Notes: generated from the sequence alone by a model not told the origin. DNA of 64,000 nt from Hirundichthys speculiger (GCA_018398805.1 JAGFBZ010000863.1:1862501-1926500); one strand, 5' to 3'. Positions 10,511 through 22,550 are shown, numbered from the stretch's first letter. Translations and numbers: made by a program.

Positions 10511-12085
10511 GAAACTAATCCAGAAAAAGTTTATGGGATCAGTTTCTTTTTTGTTTGTTTGTTCTGTTAATCTGTTATCAGAAAAAAAATCTAATAAACT
10601 GCTTATTACACTGTTATGTTATTGTTCTTGTTAAATGTTCTTTAATGCATTAAGATATTGAGGTTGAAATATTGTGAAATTGTCAAGTGTAGTTTTTGGA
10701 TAATTTTCTTTTGACCAGGAACACAACTGGTGTTACTTCATGCGACTGTATACATTTTTTAATGGTGTTCAAAACAAATATCCTTAATAACTTTGACCTA
10801 AGGTAGTTTGTGATAGACAGTATCCTATGTTTCATCTGATAATTTCTTCAAAATAATACAGAACTTATGCTTTTTTTCAAAACTCAAATTCAAGATGTAT
10901 AAGCTCGGATCAATGAGGAATACAGGCCATAAATATCAAACAGAAGTTTAAAACATGTAATGTCTGAAAGAACTTAAAGGAAATATTTAGCAATTTTGAG
11001 ATCTTGAGACCTTTAGCACACCCTACTGGCGTGTTGTACGCAGTAGTTTTCGCAACAGTGACCATAATGAACGTATTTATACAAGCCAGTAAAAAAAGGC
11101 AGAGAGAAAGGCACCCAGAGGAAACTTTAAGATGTTAACTGAGCAGGTAAAAAAAATAGGCTTTTACACAAAATTCAGTGTATAATTTGGTGACAGCAAA
11201 AAAAAGCATAAATAGAAAGCATAAATAAAAAGCAATCTCTTTTCTTTTTTTTTTTTTTGCAATGGCAGTCAGTGACATCCTTAGATTTCTACAAAACATT
11301 TTGTCTTGCTACAGCTCTATACAAACAAAGGTTTTAAGTTTCCAACCTAAAGAAGGTTCCGTGAAGATGTAAATAAACGTGCGTTTACAGGCATTTAAGT
11401 GCGGCTCATTTATTTAGGCTGTATACTGAGTAAAAGCCTGCTCGAGATTTTCTCGTTTTGCTCGATCACTCTCTCTCATTCTCTCTTTCTCTTGTCCTCT
11501 GTCCTTACTGTTTTTGGTTTCTTAGTCACCTCTGTCATGATGTTCACTGTGTAAATGAGCAAAAATGAGCTAGCTCTGTGAGTTAGCCTTGATTAATTGT
11601 TGATGTATGAGGAAGTGGTGTAAAATGAAACGTGATGATGTGATGTTGCAGGATTCAGAAGTCGCTTTTGTCCGTGTCTGCTGACAGCAGGCCCGGTTGC
11701 GTCTGTAAGCTCAATAATCATTCATAAAATTAATCAAATGTTCCATTACAAGACAGTTGAAACTGATATTTTATGATGATAAAGTTATTTTGTTCTGCTT
11801 CTAGTTAAACAAATAAAATCAACACAAAAAGTATTGATAATGTATGTATTATTACAGCTTTCATGATGAGGCCTGAATGGAACGGGCACTTTTGACTGAG
11901 AACACAAAATCGTTTAACATAAAATGGAGCCAACATGAGAAAATTAGAAGTTTGCCAAGGACACCCTTTTGAGTGCAGTTTCATTTGGTGGTTTGATGGG
12001 GCAAGTTTAAAGTTTCACCAACGAAGAGCTGAAGAGTACCACCTGTCTTAGTAGTCTAACAGGCTTTAAAAGTTTGACGAACGGT
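10511..12085. other. unannotated stretch
   Basis: AT-rich unique sequence; an A/T homopolymer run lies at about 11,240-11,259 and a CT-rich tract at about 11,465-11,500. No coding or repeat feature is recognised. Confidence 0.4.
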
Positions 12086-12089
12086 TTGA

Positions 12090-12128
12090 AAGTCTGTCAA
12101 ACTACCTCTTCGGAAGTTTGACAGACTT
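12090..12128. other. perfect 14-bp hairpin with 11-nt loop
   Basis: AAGTCTGTCAAACT at 12,090-12,103 is the exact reverse complement of AGTTTGACAGACTT at 12,115-12,128. The loop is ACCTCTTCGGA. The same AGTTTGAC word also occurs just upstream at about 12,070. No U-tract or gene end is nearby, so no function is assigned. It is shorter than a typical pre-miRNA stem. Confidence 0.75.
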
Positions 12129-12331
12129 CCATTGTACACAGCTGAGGTAAACTGATAAACCACTGCAGAAACTGAAAAATGGAAAAAGATTTTCTCTCTT
12201 CCTGGCAATCATCCTCCCGGTTAGAGTGGTGCTCCAGACTTATCAATCAGCAGTCCAAATGTGCACAGCTTCAACATTCTTGTTTTTAAATGTTTTCACA
12301 TTTTGAAACCTCATTTGAAATCTTATCGTTG

Positions 12332-12334
<3 letters not shown>

Positions 12335-12370
<36 letters not shown>

Positions 12371-12391
12371 TATTATATTATTATTATTATC
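12335..12391. repeat. (ATT)n microsatellite
   Basis: About 17 ATT units with two ATATT interruptions. Confidence 0.9.
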
Positions 12392-12522
12392 CACCCATTA
12401 TCTCTACCCACTTATTTCTATTTCAGGGTCACATGGATCTGTTGGAGCCAATTCCAGCTGTCTTAAGGTGAAAGCCAGGGGTTCATCCTGGACAGGTGAC
12501 CAGTCCATCACAGGAGCTTTCT
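12388..12522 (-). mobile_element. (GGAT)n-tailed retroposon copy
   Basis: TTTCAGGGTCACATGGATC, TGTTGGAGCCAATTCCAGC, then GTGAAAGCCAGGGGTTCA and CTGGACAGGTGACCAGTCC reproduce the inverted body seen at 51,702-51,819 and extend beyond it. The CCAT repeat end is reduced to CCACCCATTATC. Confidence 0.65.
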
Positions 12523-14640
12523 TTTTTACTAACTAAGGGGTAAAATCACATTTGTCTTAGGATTGACGAAATCAGAACAGCTATTTATGACTGCTTAACC
12601 CAAGCTTTTGAGGCACATCCACCTATAATTATATTTTAGTATATTTAGTGAGTAGATCTGTATGCCACAAAAAAAAAAAAAAGACTTAATTCTTAATATA
12701 TAAACATGATTACATTATACTGCAAGACAGAGTGATGAAAACTGAGAGGGCAGCTTCATGCCAAGGTATGTTCAGTGTCTAAAAAAGTCCAGAAATAGAA
12801 AATATGTGTCCACCTTGGTTCTATATTTTCCACGCAAAGCTACGAATATATTGGCAAAGCTACGAATATATTGAAAAGATAAGATACATTGAAAAAACAA
12901 CAACAACAACAAAAATTGTGAACGTAAGCTTTTTTATTCTTCCAGTGCAATGGACTAAAAAGAAAAAGAGTGGCCGAACCTTCAGTGAGTCAAGAATCAA
13001 TGTGAAAAAGTTTAACTCGATATGACTCCTCTCCAGCCCTTATGAAATGTGCAAATAAGATATGACAGGATAAAGATGAGTGGGTGTTTCATTTAGAACC
13101 AGGAGGCACATAGAAAATGTGCTGCTGAATGGTTATTTACTTTACCTATGAAATTGAACAGCTACCGTAGTACAACTTCATCCAGTGTCAGTTTTGCGTA
13201 CATGCACAAGTTCACAGGATGGGGTGTTTCTTACTCTCACAGTTATTGCCTTTGATCTGTGGGAACACACTGGGGCCTGCTCAGGTAAAGGGTAGGCAAC
13301 ACTTGTCTCAATAAAGAGACAAATAAATAAAAGAGGACCGGAGATGATATGCAGATGCTTATGAACTACGATGTGTGTTGTCAGTAAATGGGGCCAGCAT
13401 TGATATCATCATGCACATTAATGCACAGATTCATTTGAAAACACCTCTGTCCTGAAAATCCCTCAGCAAACCACTTTAATTAGGTTCCAAAACTTTTCCA
13501 TAGGTGATACAATTATTATAAACTAGAACATTTATTGCTTGCAGACCTAGATGAATACATTTCCAAATTCCTGGTTGAGGGCCAAGTTGAAATGCTTAAG
13601 TCATACTGGCAGATTATTATCCTTAAAACCCCAGTTGCTCCAAAGGAGCTGCATGTCAGTATCCCCTGCAGAAATCCCGGTGTGATGGGAGAGCTAATCA
13701 TAAAAGCTCCCTCCAGCACTCTCTCTGCATTTAAATGGCCTTAAGTTATGAAAACCAATGCCAAAGCAGCCGTACTGCAATGAAGCCTGACCTCTGACCT
13801 CATTTTGGTTTTCTCATGCAAAAGTATTATACTATTAACTCTTTGGCAGCCAATGAGTTAAACACCCATCCAGTCACATGAGAAATGATCCAAAAAACCG
13901 ACTTACTCTATTGACCTACTCAAATATATGTCATTTATTCATTTGACTTCTTTCTTTTCCCCTCCTAAAACACAACACCAAGTCAAAACCTAAACCTGCA
14001 GGTAGCTAATCTGCATATTGTTGGACAGAATAGTCAAGTTGTGAAATAGAAGTACAACCACAGAACAATAGGAACCTAATCGGAAGAAGGATTTGTCAAC
14101 TTTTGGAGAAACAAGCCTTTCAAAAAAGTCTCTGTCCAAAGGAGGGAGCTTGGAGAGTCACAGAGGTTGTGATAAGCTATTTAAGAAGCTATTTATATTT
14201 CATTTCAATCAGACCAAATCCACTCTAATTAAAAAATTTCATTGTAAACTACTCAACCTTTACAGGCGACTTCTCTATCCCAATAATCAGGTGAAGTCAT
14301 TAATGAGCCACTGCTAGCACTTAATTCCACTTCCTTCTAAGTCCACTCTCTCTTTTGCATTTTTATTTTGTTCTGTTAGAATGGAGCAATAAAACGATAA
14401 GAGAAGTTGCCGGGGAGGAAACCTTTAACACTTGGAGTAATTACTTCTCTTTGTGTCTTTCTTTTTAAATTAATTTTAATTACAGGCGTCAGTGTTGCTT
14501 GTAAATGTCCACTTTCTGCTAATCTAAAGTAATGTGACTGCTAATGAAGAGGGAATTGAAAGTGTGGAGCCAAGTGGCCTTTTGGCTTTGAGTCACTCCC
14601 CCTTGGCTTACTTACATACTTAAACAATGGTCAAGGATAG
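12523..14640. other. unique sequence with possible conserved blocks
   Basis: A 21-bp tandem duplication (GCAAAGCTACGAATATATTG twice) lies at about 12,835-12,875. The segments 13,510-13,800 and 14,360-14,600 are less AT-skewed and rich in TAAT/ATTA words, and read like conserved noncoding DNA; this is an impression only. At 13,535-13,744 a 69-codon frame follows a splice-acceptor-like TTATTGCTTGCAG, but no matching donor is clear and the opposite strand is also open. Confidence 0.3.
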
Positions 14641-14644
14641 ACGT

Positions 14645-14645
<1 letters not shown>

Positions 14646-14678
<33 letters not shown>

Positions 14679-14711
14679 AGCACCGCTAGGTTGAACACAC
14701 ACACACACACA
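14646..14711. repeat. (CA)n microsatellite, interrupted
   Basis: Two CA runs at about 14,646-14,677 and 14,695-14,711, separated by GAGCACCGCTAGGTTGAA. Confidence 0.9.
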
Positions 14712-14866
14712 TTTCTTTCATAAACCAATACACACTTTCCTTGTTTCTTTATTATCTCATAAAAGATACAGAGTCTGAAAATGTTCTTATTTTATAATGT
14801 TTGACACCTGCGAGTCGATGTTTCTTTCAGCTCTTTAATGGTAAAAAAAAAAAAATATATATATAC

Positions 14867-16025
14867 TAGGGCTGGGCAATGATTAAAATTTTTAATCACG
14901 AATAATCGCATGATTTCCCTGATTAATCACGACTAATCGCATTGTATACGGAAAATCAAATAATGAATTCAAAAGTAGTGTAAAGGTCACTTTAATTTAA
15001 ATGTTCTGCTGCCATATGAACTAAAGTGCCATAACATTTGTTGTTCAAACACTTTTAACATCAGCACTTGCCAGTAACACATATTTAGTGTAAATCTCAT
15101 CTTAAAAATATCAAATAAAATAAAGCTTATTGCCGCTGCCAGGGCATTAATGTCATCCTGTTTTTTTATGAATAATAAAAAAGTCTACCAACAAAATCCT
15201 AACAATCTAGAGGCCACAATCAAAACATTAAAACAAATCATTTCTGAGGTAACAGCAGACACTTTTAACAGGTAGTTCAACTTGTCAGTTGTTACAAATA
15301 ACCTTGCAAATTACGTTAAAATGAAAATGTCCATGTGAAAGTTCTGTAACTTTATCAGTCCGTAATTATCTGTGTATCATTTGTTTTTTTTTTTTTCCAT
15401 TTTCAAATGTCAATCAAAAATTAAAAAAATTTAAAAAGTGACATTTTTTTTTTTTGTTTTTTTTTTAATCTAACACACAAAAAAAATACCGTTTTTTTTA
15501 TATTTCAGTTTTAGCAAATAGGCCACGGGACTGAATTTGTTTTTAATGTTTTATTGTCTGGTTTACGTGACCCAGAAATGGCTTTGTTTTGTAATAAAGG
15601 ACTGGACTTTCTGTTGTCATTACACATCTGTGCCACTAGATTGAGCCGCACTGAAGTAACCAGTAAGAGAACAGCAGGACAGTGAAAACATGGAGCAGAT
15701 CTGATGTAACATGGAGGATTGACGTGATCGTCTTGAACAAAGGGGTTTGAAAGTTTTTTTTTTTTCAGACAGAATTGTTAATATTGCTACCTGAATTGCT
15801 ACCCGAACTGTAAAGTACACTGATTTTTACCACTCTCCATGTCTGTTTAAACTTTTCCGCAAGGTAACCTGCCAATTGTTTTCCGGTTCCACAGCAGCCA
15901 GTAACAGACTTTTTAAAACAAAAGCATGTGAGCAACATGCGTTAATGTGCGTTAAAATAAATGTCGGGGTTAATAAAGTAATGTGTTAACCGCGATAATA
16001 ACACATTAACTTGTCCCAGCCCTAC
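14867..16025. mobile_element. nonautonomous hAT-like transposon, 1,159 bp
   Basis: The ends are TAGGGCTGGGCAA on the left and its near-perfect inverse TTGTCCCAGCCCTA on the right. The flanking 8-mers ATATATAC and CTATTTAC match at six of eight positions, consistent with an old hAT 8-bp target duplication. Subterminal AATCGC/GCGATT and AATCACGA motifs are frequent. No transposase frame is recognisable, so movement would need an enzyme supplied in trans. The last 180 bp are repeated, inverted, at 39,575-39,755. Family assignment rests on end shape and duplication length. Confidence 0.7.
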
Positions 16026-17485
16026 TATTTACATAAAGATTTATGGCCTTACTTTTCCATAGACTTGATATACTGCAAATTAAATATTGTTAAGCAAGTC
16101 ATACACTGTATAAGAGTGGTTGAAAAAAGTGGGATTAAAAAATGCTGCATTGCATAAGTTTGAAAACAGTGCTGTTTAAACATGAACCTGAAAAAATGTG
16201 TTTTAACTGTGAAAGGCAGTGTACACACACTGCACAGTGCCACAAGCATTCAAACAACCATATAGACAGCCAGTTCAGAATTTGTACTTGTACAATTTTT
16301 TTTTCAATATGGTGGGACGAAACTGAAGTCCCCGGAGGAAATCCTAACAAATTTCACGCAGAAAGGCCCCTGGAAGGATTTGAGCAAATGGCTGATACTG
16401 TACAGCTACTGTATCCTGTACAGCAGGCCGACTGCTGCATCAGGGCTCACGCAGACTAAAACTGCAGCCAACAACACACAGGGAATTGGTTTGTCTGGAC
16501 TAAACAAGACTTTCTGAAAACTGCTTTACACTGCTTGGACACTGGGGTGAAAAAAAAAATAAAAAAATCAGCCCACAAAGGTGGTGGGTTTACCACAACA
16601 AAGAAAGATCTTTGTATTTATCAGGACACTGTTCAGAATGAAGCATTATCAGCATGGGCTGTGGCCAAACGACCTCCACTTCTATGTCTTTCTGTGACAT
16701 TTCTAGTCTCCATGTCTCTGTTGCAACCTGCTGATGACACTCTGACACTCTCTCAGTGAAAACTTCCCTCTGAGAACATCCCGTTTGAAGTGGCCAGGTT
16801 CTGTTGATCAACTGTCAGGTGTTGTTCTCCTGATGTCAAAATGTTTAAATACAAATTGTCATTGAACCAGAACACTTAGTGGTCGATTTATGGATCAGAC
16901 AATTGTGATTTTTGAGGTTAATCACCTTGTTATTCTTTATTTATTTTTTTTTATCTATTGCAATTTTATGTCCATTTCTGCAAACTGAACAACGGTGAGA
17001 TGTGGATACTTTTTTCCAGTTTTCAGAATATGTTTGAATTGATGTCTGGCTTATTCGCATCCATTCATTGTTCCCCACTGTGAAGAAGACCCGGGACGGT
17101 TTATATTGACCATAGCAAGTCAATATTGTTTCATGCTTGTTTTCACATTGTGAGGCCTTCAGAAAGCAGCAACCACCCTGGTGTGGAGATGGGGTATTTT
17201 CAAGGATGGTTTGGAGAAAATGCAATGAATCCAGCCTCATCTGTTTCAGCAACAGACCCTTTTTTTTTTTTTTTTAACAATTTCACAAGGAGAGTTGCTG
17301 TTTCAGCAGCTTTGATGCAACTAACATTCCTACTAAACATGAAGGACTGTGATATAAAATGCTTTTGTTTAAAGACACACATACAGATCAACATACATTC
17401 ATATGTTTTATTTTTTGTTTGTTTGGTTTTTTGTTTGGGGGGCTTTTTTGTTGTTGTTTTCTGTTTTAAGATTTTAATGGTTCTG
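16026..17485. other. unannotated stretch
   Basis: AT-rich unique sequence. Open frames at 16,142-16,459, 16,941-17,252 and 17,126-17,590 are long only because stops are sparse; none carries a recognisable domain. A T17 run lies at about 17,259-17,275. Confidence 0.4.
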
Positions 17486-17499
17486 GTGGCTTTTATTAT

Positions 17500-17619
17500 T
17501 GAAGGTCGAGACACAGGAAGATGGGAAGAGATGAAGCAAAGGATCAGAGGCCGGGAGTCAAACCTGCGAACGGCTGCAGCAGGACAATAGCCCACTGAGC
17601 TGTCTGGTAGCCCAGCAGT
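17500..17619 (-). mobile_element. tRNA-derived SINE, family A, inverted
   Basis: Reading the minus strand gives a box-A-like GCTCAGTGGGCT (plus 17,589-17,600) and a box-B-like GGTTTGACTCCCGG (plus 17,551-17,564). CTCTGATCCTTTGC and TTCCTGTGTCTC follow. This is the same order as at 701-857 and 43,085-43,255. Box B is closer to consensus here than in the first copy. Confidence 0.75.
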
Positions 17620-18285
17620 TGTTTCCATCTAATTCCAAACATAATTATCAGATATTGATTAAAAACAGATGAGACTATCTAAGACGTACTCATTGTAGTT
17701 ATGAATACATGCAATGATGAAAGAGAACAATTAAATTAGATGAATAAATATGATGCAGCTCAGAAATTAATCTCCTAATTGTGTATTTGAGAGGAAATTT
17801 TAATTTGAACAGTAATTAAAATTCTAGACATTCTGGACATTGAATAAATTATTTGATTGATCTTTTTTTTGTGGAGTGATTTTATGCAGTTGGTTATTTC
17901 GTTTTTGCTGCAACAGAATGGAAGACATAGGTGGGAAATTAAAAAAAAAAAACATTTGGGGATGGTTTGTACTTTATAAAATTATTCTTTGTATTATCAA
18001 ATATTGGAAGTTCCTGCTCTGTTTTGATACTGAAGCTGTGAGGCAAAACTCTCAATGTTAACAGTTTCCTGAATATGTACAAGGATCATTTTTATTTGGA
18101 GTGGATTGTACTTAACTGGAGTTGAACTAAAGCTATTATCTCTGTCAAGTGCCCTGAGATGATTTTTGCTTTGAATTGATGGTAGGAATTTTATTGAAAT
18201 GAATTGATTAGCAATCATGATTCTTTTTTTTGGTCATTCATGAAAAGTCTGACACGAGTTCCAGCCAGCTGACCAGAAGAATCTG
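17620..18285. other. unannotated stretch
   Basis: AT-rich unique sequence; nothing recognised. Confidence 0.4.
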
Positions 18286-18289
18286 CATA

Positions 18290-18606
18290 TATCCTACCCT
18301 GGCGGTCCAGGTCCTCGTGGCCCACTGCCCTGTAATTTCAGACGTTTCCCTGCTCCAGTGTACCTGGCTCAGATTAACGGGTCATCGACAGACTTCATTA
18401 CGAGATCTCGCCAGTGCATCCATTCATCTACAGCTGCTTCTTCCTATTCAGGGTCATGGGGATCCAATGAAGCCTCTGCAAGTTCTCTTCATGCTCATAC
18501 TCACTCCTATGGGCCATTTACAATCATGAATTTGCCCAACAAGCATGTTTTTGGGCCGTAGACTGTGAACCACAGGAGCACGGGGAGAACATACAAATTC
18601 CACACC
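18290..18606 (-). mobile_element. retroposon block, longer copy of the GGAT family
   Basis: The right part (about 18,420-18,606) holds CATTCATCTACAGCTGC, CAGGGTCATGGGGATCC, GGGCCATTTACAATCATGAA, AACAAGCATGTTTTTGGGCC and GGGGAGAACATACAAATTCC. That is the extended inverted body of a retroposon common in fish. The left part (about 18,330-18,410) contains CTGCTCCAGTGTACCTGGC and CTCAGATTAACGGGTCAT, which resembles a different short fish repeat, so this may be two adjacent insertions. Confidence 0.55.
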
Positions 18607-21329
18607 AGGCACACGCGTAAATGAGGTCCAGGTGGCTAAATTTAATTAAGAAATGTTTACAAAAACTTTGAGTACAACTTCTGTGAGATTCGTCCATGCC
18701 CCTCCCAACCTGTGATGTGCTTGCCACAGCAACTAGATTACACACACACACAAGAAAGAGAACAACACTGTGGCTTAAACTGGTAGTCCAACATGACATG
18801 GCCATGAATGTAAGAGGCAATCAGGCTGCAAGGGTCTGCATGCACAACAGAAAACAAGGAAACAGGACAGAGTAGTGCTGTTTGGCGGTCTGTTACCCCT
18901 GTCTACCTCCACAGCATCTCCATCCTGATGGTAACAGTTTGTGTTCACAGCTTTTTATCATTAAACAGCCCAGCAGCATCAAGATATGCAAGCTGGACAG
19001 GCTACCGCAGGTGGAACGACATGAGCTTCAAGGACGGCAGGAAGTTGGTCTGAATTTTTTGCGTCAGAATAATGTCGCAGCACATCATAAACTCTCAGAG
19101 TGATTCGCTCAGACCTGAAGAACTTCATTGCAGAAAAATCAGATTTGAAAGTATAAACATTCATCAAAGTGATTTGGCCTGAAATAATATCATGATAAGT
19201 TTGCAGTATATTTAACTCCACAAACTGGTTTAGTGATCCCCAAGTCACATAATGCTGCAATGTTTGATAACGTTAATGTTTTAGAGCACTGAAAAAAACT
19301 GGTTTTACTACTTGTCCATTGCAGCAAAATTTAGAGGCCCACATAACGTACTAACCCTAAATATTTTGCTGTTAAAATACATTCAAAGAGCATTTCTAAA
19401 GTTAGTTGAAACTTACTAACAAATGTAGCAAGACTTTATTGAGGTACTTAAACGTGAGCCACCCACAGTTACAGTATATTTACTTTTACAGCGCTACAGC
19501 TTTGTGAACAAGCATTTTTACACAGACAACATGCAGACGTTTCACTTTAGAATGATCAAAACCTAAGGATTTTACACTGATTTAATAATTTGCTCATTGA
19601 GTCAAGAAAGGAAAGGGTTAACAGAGACAGTGAGGGAAGCTCTCCTGTCCTGGGTGAAACTATCCAGTAATAGGATGAGAGAGACGGATCACCTTTTGGT
19701 GCCACCAATAAAGTATTTGATCTGACAGTTTTGTTGAGTGTTCTTGAAAGTGAATGCTTTCTTTGTCAATACTGCATAATGATCCAGACAGCCATTCTGG
19801 CCCAGATGAGGCCTGCTGAATCCTGGGTAGTGTACAATAAAAGAACCGTTTAAAACAGCATGTTGCTCTTATGTGGATTCATGTCAGTTATTATGTAAAA
19901 AATAATAACAGAGGAAAAAAATGAATGTGTGAGGAGAGAAATAAATCACTATGTACATCATTTAAACAAGTGGTGCAGCAGCTAAAATGATATATTATCG
20001 GTGTGATTTAACTGAGCGTGACCTTTTATCTTGGCTTGAGCATCTGCCCCCAAAAGTGTCTGTGCACGACAAAATGAGACTTCTTCTATATCTGTGACTG
20101 AAGCACAGACGTCTAACACAACAGGAGTGAGAGTGAGTCATGTCTAAAATCTGCCGGGCACGTCTCTTTTTACATTCCTGAGTGTTGCTGTCAGTTTAAT
20201 ACACTCATGTGAGGGGCTAGTTTTGCTGAACATGTTTTTCCCCCCACTTTGTTTAAAACAAACAAACAAACAAAAAAAAAAAAAATCAAACCTGAACCAT
20301 GTCCACTAATATCACACTGAGCTCAGCACCTACAGCAAAAACCGTTTTGCGCAGGTAAACATGCCAGATGTCTGCAGGTGTTAAGGGGCTTTTCAGCAGT
20401 GGGAGAGGGGCTTTGGCCTCAAATGGCAGTTTCAAGCAAAGTGTGAGTGATGGTAAAAGCAGTCAAGCTACTCGCACCGACTCTCGAGTGCACTCGTGCT
20501 GAAGCGCTGGGAAACATTTAAAGAGATAACAGGACACATGCAAAAACACTAAGAAAAGGAGAACTCACGTTTACGGGGGTAAAACTAAGGCTAAGAGGTG
20601 CTAGTCACGATGAGCAGCGTTGAACAAGTGTGTGGTTAAGCTGGTTGTTTACAGTAAGTGGGTTGAGAAGTTCAGCATGGACTAAAACAGGACTGGTGGC
20701 AGTTTTAACCGTCTGCAGTTTGACCTTTGGTCTGTTTCAACTGTAAAGATTGTCGAGCTTTTCAGCCTCCGTTTCAGGCAGCGTAGCAAGTAATGTGTTT
20801 CTCCTTTACCCATTCAAACAAACACTCACTTGTTACTACACTGCAGCTGTAGCACTTTGTTTCTGCAAGGCCACACTGAAGCTTTGACTTCTCTCTGAGG
20901 AATAATTATGATACCATTCACCCTCATTGAAATCAGAACTCCCGACCTGACCGGTTCGGTTCAACAATAATATGTTGGGGTTTTTTTTTTTTAGAGAAAG
21001 TATTGAAGAATTGTTAGAATAATATTGTTAGGTGGCTGAAAAACAAAACAAAAAAAGAAATATAAAAAGGAACAGAAAAATGTTCCATATATGTGGGCCT
21101 GCTGGACGTACGCTTTCTCGATCAATAAAAGTGAGTTGAAGCAGATGAGACATCAATATGCCAAAAGGGACTTGATTTTACTTGATTTATGAAAATACAG
21201 TTGACTTCTGAATACACATTGAATTGCTCCATTGCAACTGCAATGGAGCAGAAGACAATATCAATTCCAAAGCTGCAACATAAAGAATTGCCCAGTTCAA
21301 CAAATTAGCTAAAATCAACATAAAATAAA
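18607..21329. other. unannotated stretch
   Basis: Unique-looking sequence with a short CA run (18,741-18,752) and an A-rich run (about 20,262-20,285). No coding or mobile feature is recognised. Confidence 0.4.
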
Positions 21330-21900
21330 GAAAGGTGTTGCCGCGAGCCCATCTCAGTAATGACATTTGTGAATATGTTTTCAGAGGAAGAGGCAGTGCA
21401 GAGCAGACGGCTGCACACTCTTACTGGAACAAGCTCATACCTACTTGGTGCCTTTTTCCCAATCTTCCAGTCCGCCATTTTGTGATAAGTCAGAAGAGAA
21501 GTAAAAATATCCCAAAATGTCCTCCATCCGAAAGAGCTTCATGAATCAAAACTTGAAACATGGTCCATAATTCAACGGGAGGGAAACATTTAAATCCGGT
21601 TAATGGCGCATGTTTAAGAACATTTCCATTCATGTTTTCTTCTCTGTACAGTTTGGCTCAGTTATTTCATGTCTTAAAGATTTGTGCAGGGATTTTATCG
21701 GTTTTCCTTGGCGACTTGATGAGCTTTGTGAAAACTCATCCCTCGGGTAGAGCGGCTGTGGGCCCATAATAATGTCATCTTGCTCTCCTCCCCATCTCCC
21801 TCCGTCTTTTCAGAGATTTGTGCGTGATAGAGGCCTCAGTGAGAGACCAAGCGCTAACCTTTACTGCATTGGCTCACACTTAATCCCCTCACCCTGGGGT
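21330..21900. other. possible conserved noncoding block
   Basis: A repeat-free stretch of balanced composition with long words typical of constrained DNA, for example AACATTTAAATCCGGTTAATG and GGGCCCATAATAATGTCATC. Open frames of 67-69 codons cross it but none looks like protein. Calling it conserved is an inference from texture. Confidence 0.25.
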
Positions 21901-21908
21901 GACTGGTA

Positions 21909-21931
21909 CACACACACACACACACACACAC
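21909..21931. repeat. (CA)n microsatellite
   Basis: About 11 CA units. Confidence 0.9.
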
Positions 21932-22115
21932 CCAAAATAGACACTAAGACAGTGGTAACATACTCTTATCACTAGTTGCGTTTTGCTGACTCATCCAACA
22001 TTAGCAGATAAGTTTTGAAGATCAATTCTTAAATAAAGAACAGTTTCTGTGATCTGAATTCACTCTTTTATAATGCACTGGTCTTCTTTAGTCATCCAGT
22101 TTTAAACGTATCTCC

Positions 22116-22547
22116 TCACAAAAGCAACACTCGACACACTATTGATAAGTTCCCGATGTTTGTCTTCTGTTGTAACGCTAACTGAACACATTCACTGTCG
22201 TTGTGCAACTCGAACCAAAGATTCAAGTACTTTTCTCTGTGCAAATAAAAAGGTTTCTCTTTGTTGTCTCTGTCAGCAAAGCTTTCAAAATGATGCACTT
22301 CTTTGCCGTTTGCAGTAACTTTGTGAAGAAGGGGACTCTGCTGGACATTTACCAAGTCGTTTTTGACGTCTAACTGCAGTCTGCTTTCTTGACCACAGTT
22401 GAAAGGGTCTTTAGCTTCGTGGGGCAGTGATATGGCTACTTCTGCCGGACAGTGACTTATCGATCTCTGAATACAGATGGAGCATGCGTGCTCACATCCA
22501 TTTAAAATCTTTTTGTGACGGTTACAGGAAGGACAGGTGTAGGAGGC
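22116..22547 (-). CDS. possible coding exon, unrecognised protein
   Basis: The minus strand is open for 143 codons from just after a stop at 22,548-22,550 to TGA at 22,116-22,118. The translation is unlike other open frames here: it is rich in D, E, K, N and Q, with normal hydrophobic spacing and nine cysteines. It starts with a zinc-ribbon or RING-like spacing (YTCPSCNRHKKILNGCEHAC then SICIQ) and continues with ISLPHEAKDPFNCGQESRL, HKVTANGKEVHHFESFADRD and YLNLWFELHNDSECVQL. No in-frame methionine occurs before residue 68 or so, so it would be an internal or last exon. Possible acceptor AGs lie at the upstream boundary (...TTTGAG) and just before CACGCATGC. No AATAAA is seen shortly after the stop. 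I do not recognise the family. It could be a real exon, a decayed gene, or chance. Confidence 0.35.
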   Translation of the reverse strand, partial: ASYTCPSCNRHKKILNGCEHACSICIQRSISHCPAEVAISLPHEAKDPFNCGQESRLQLDVKNDLVNVQQSPLLHKVTANGKEVHHFESFADRDNKEKPFYLHREKYLNLWFELHNDSECVQLALQQKTNIGNLSIVCRVLLL

Positions 22548-22550
22548 TCA

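Noticed and set aside
17126..17590. 154-codon plus-strand frame as a gene
   Set aside because: Runs through T-rich sequence and into an inverted SINE; translation is low-complexity.
22455..22547. Naming the candidate exon a RING finger protein
   Set aside because: The spacing lacks one residue between H and C and the last cysteine pair; the first residues may also be intronic if a later acceptor is used.
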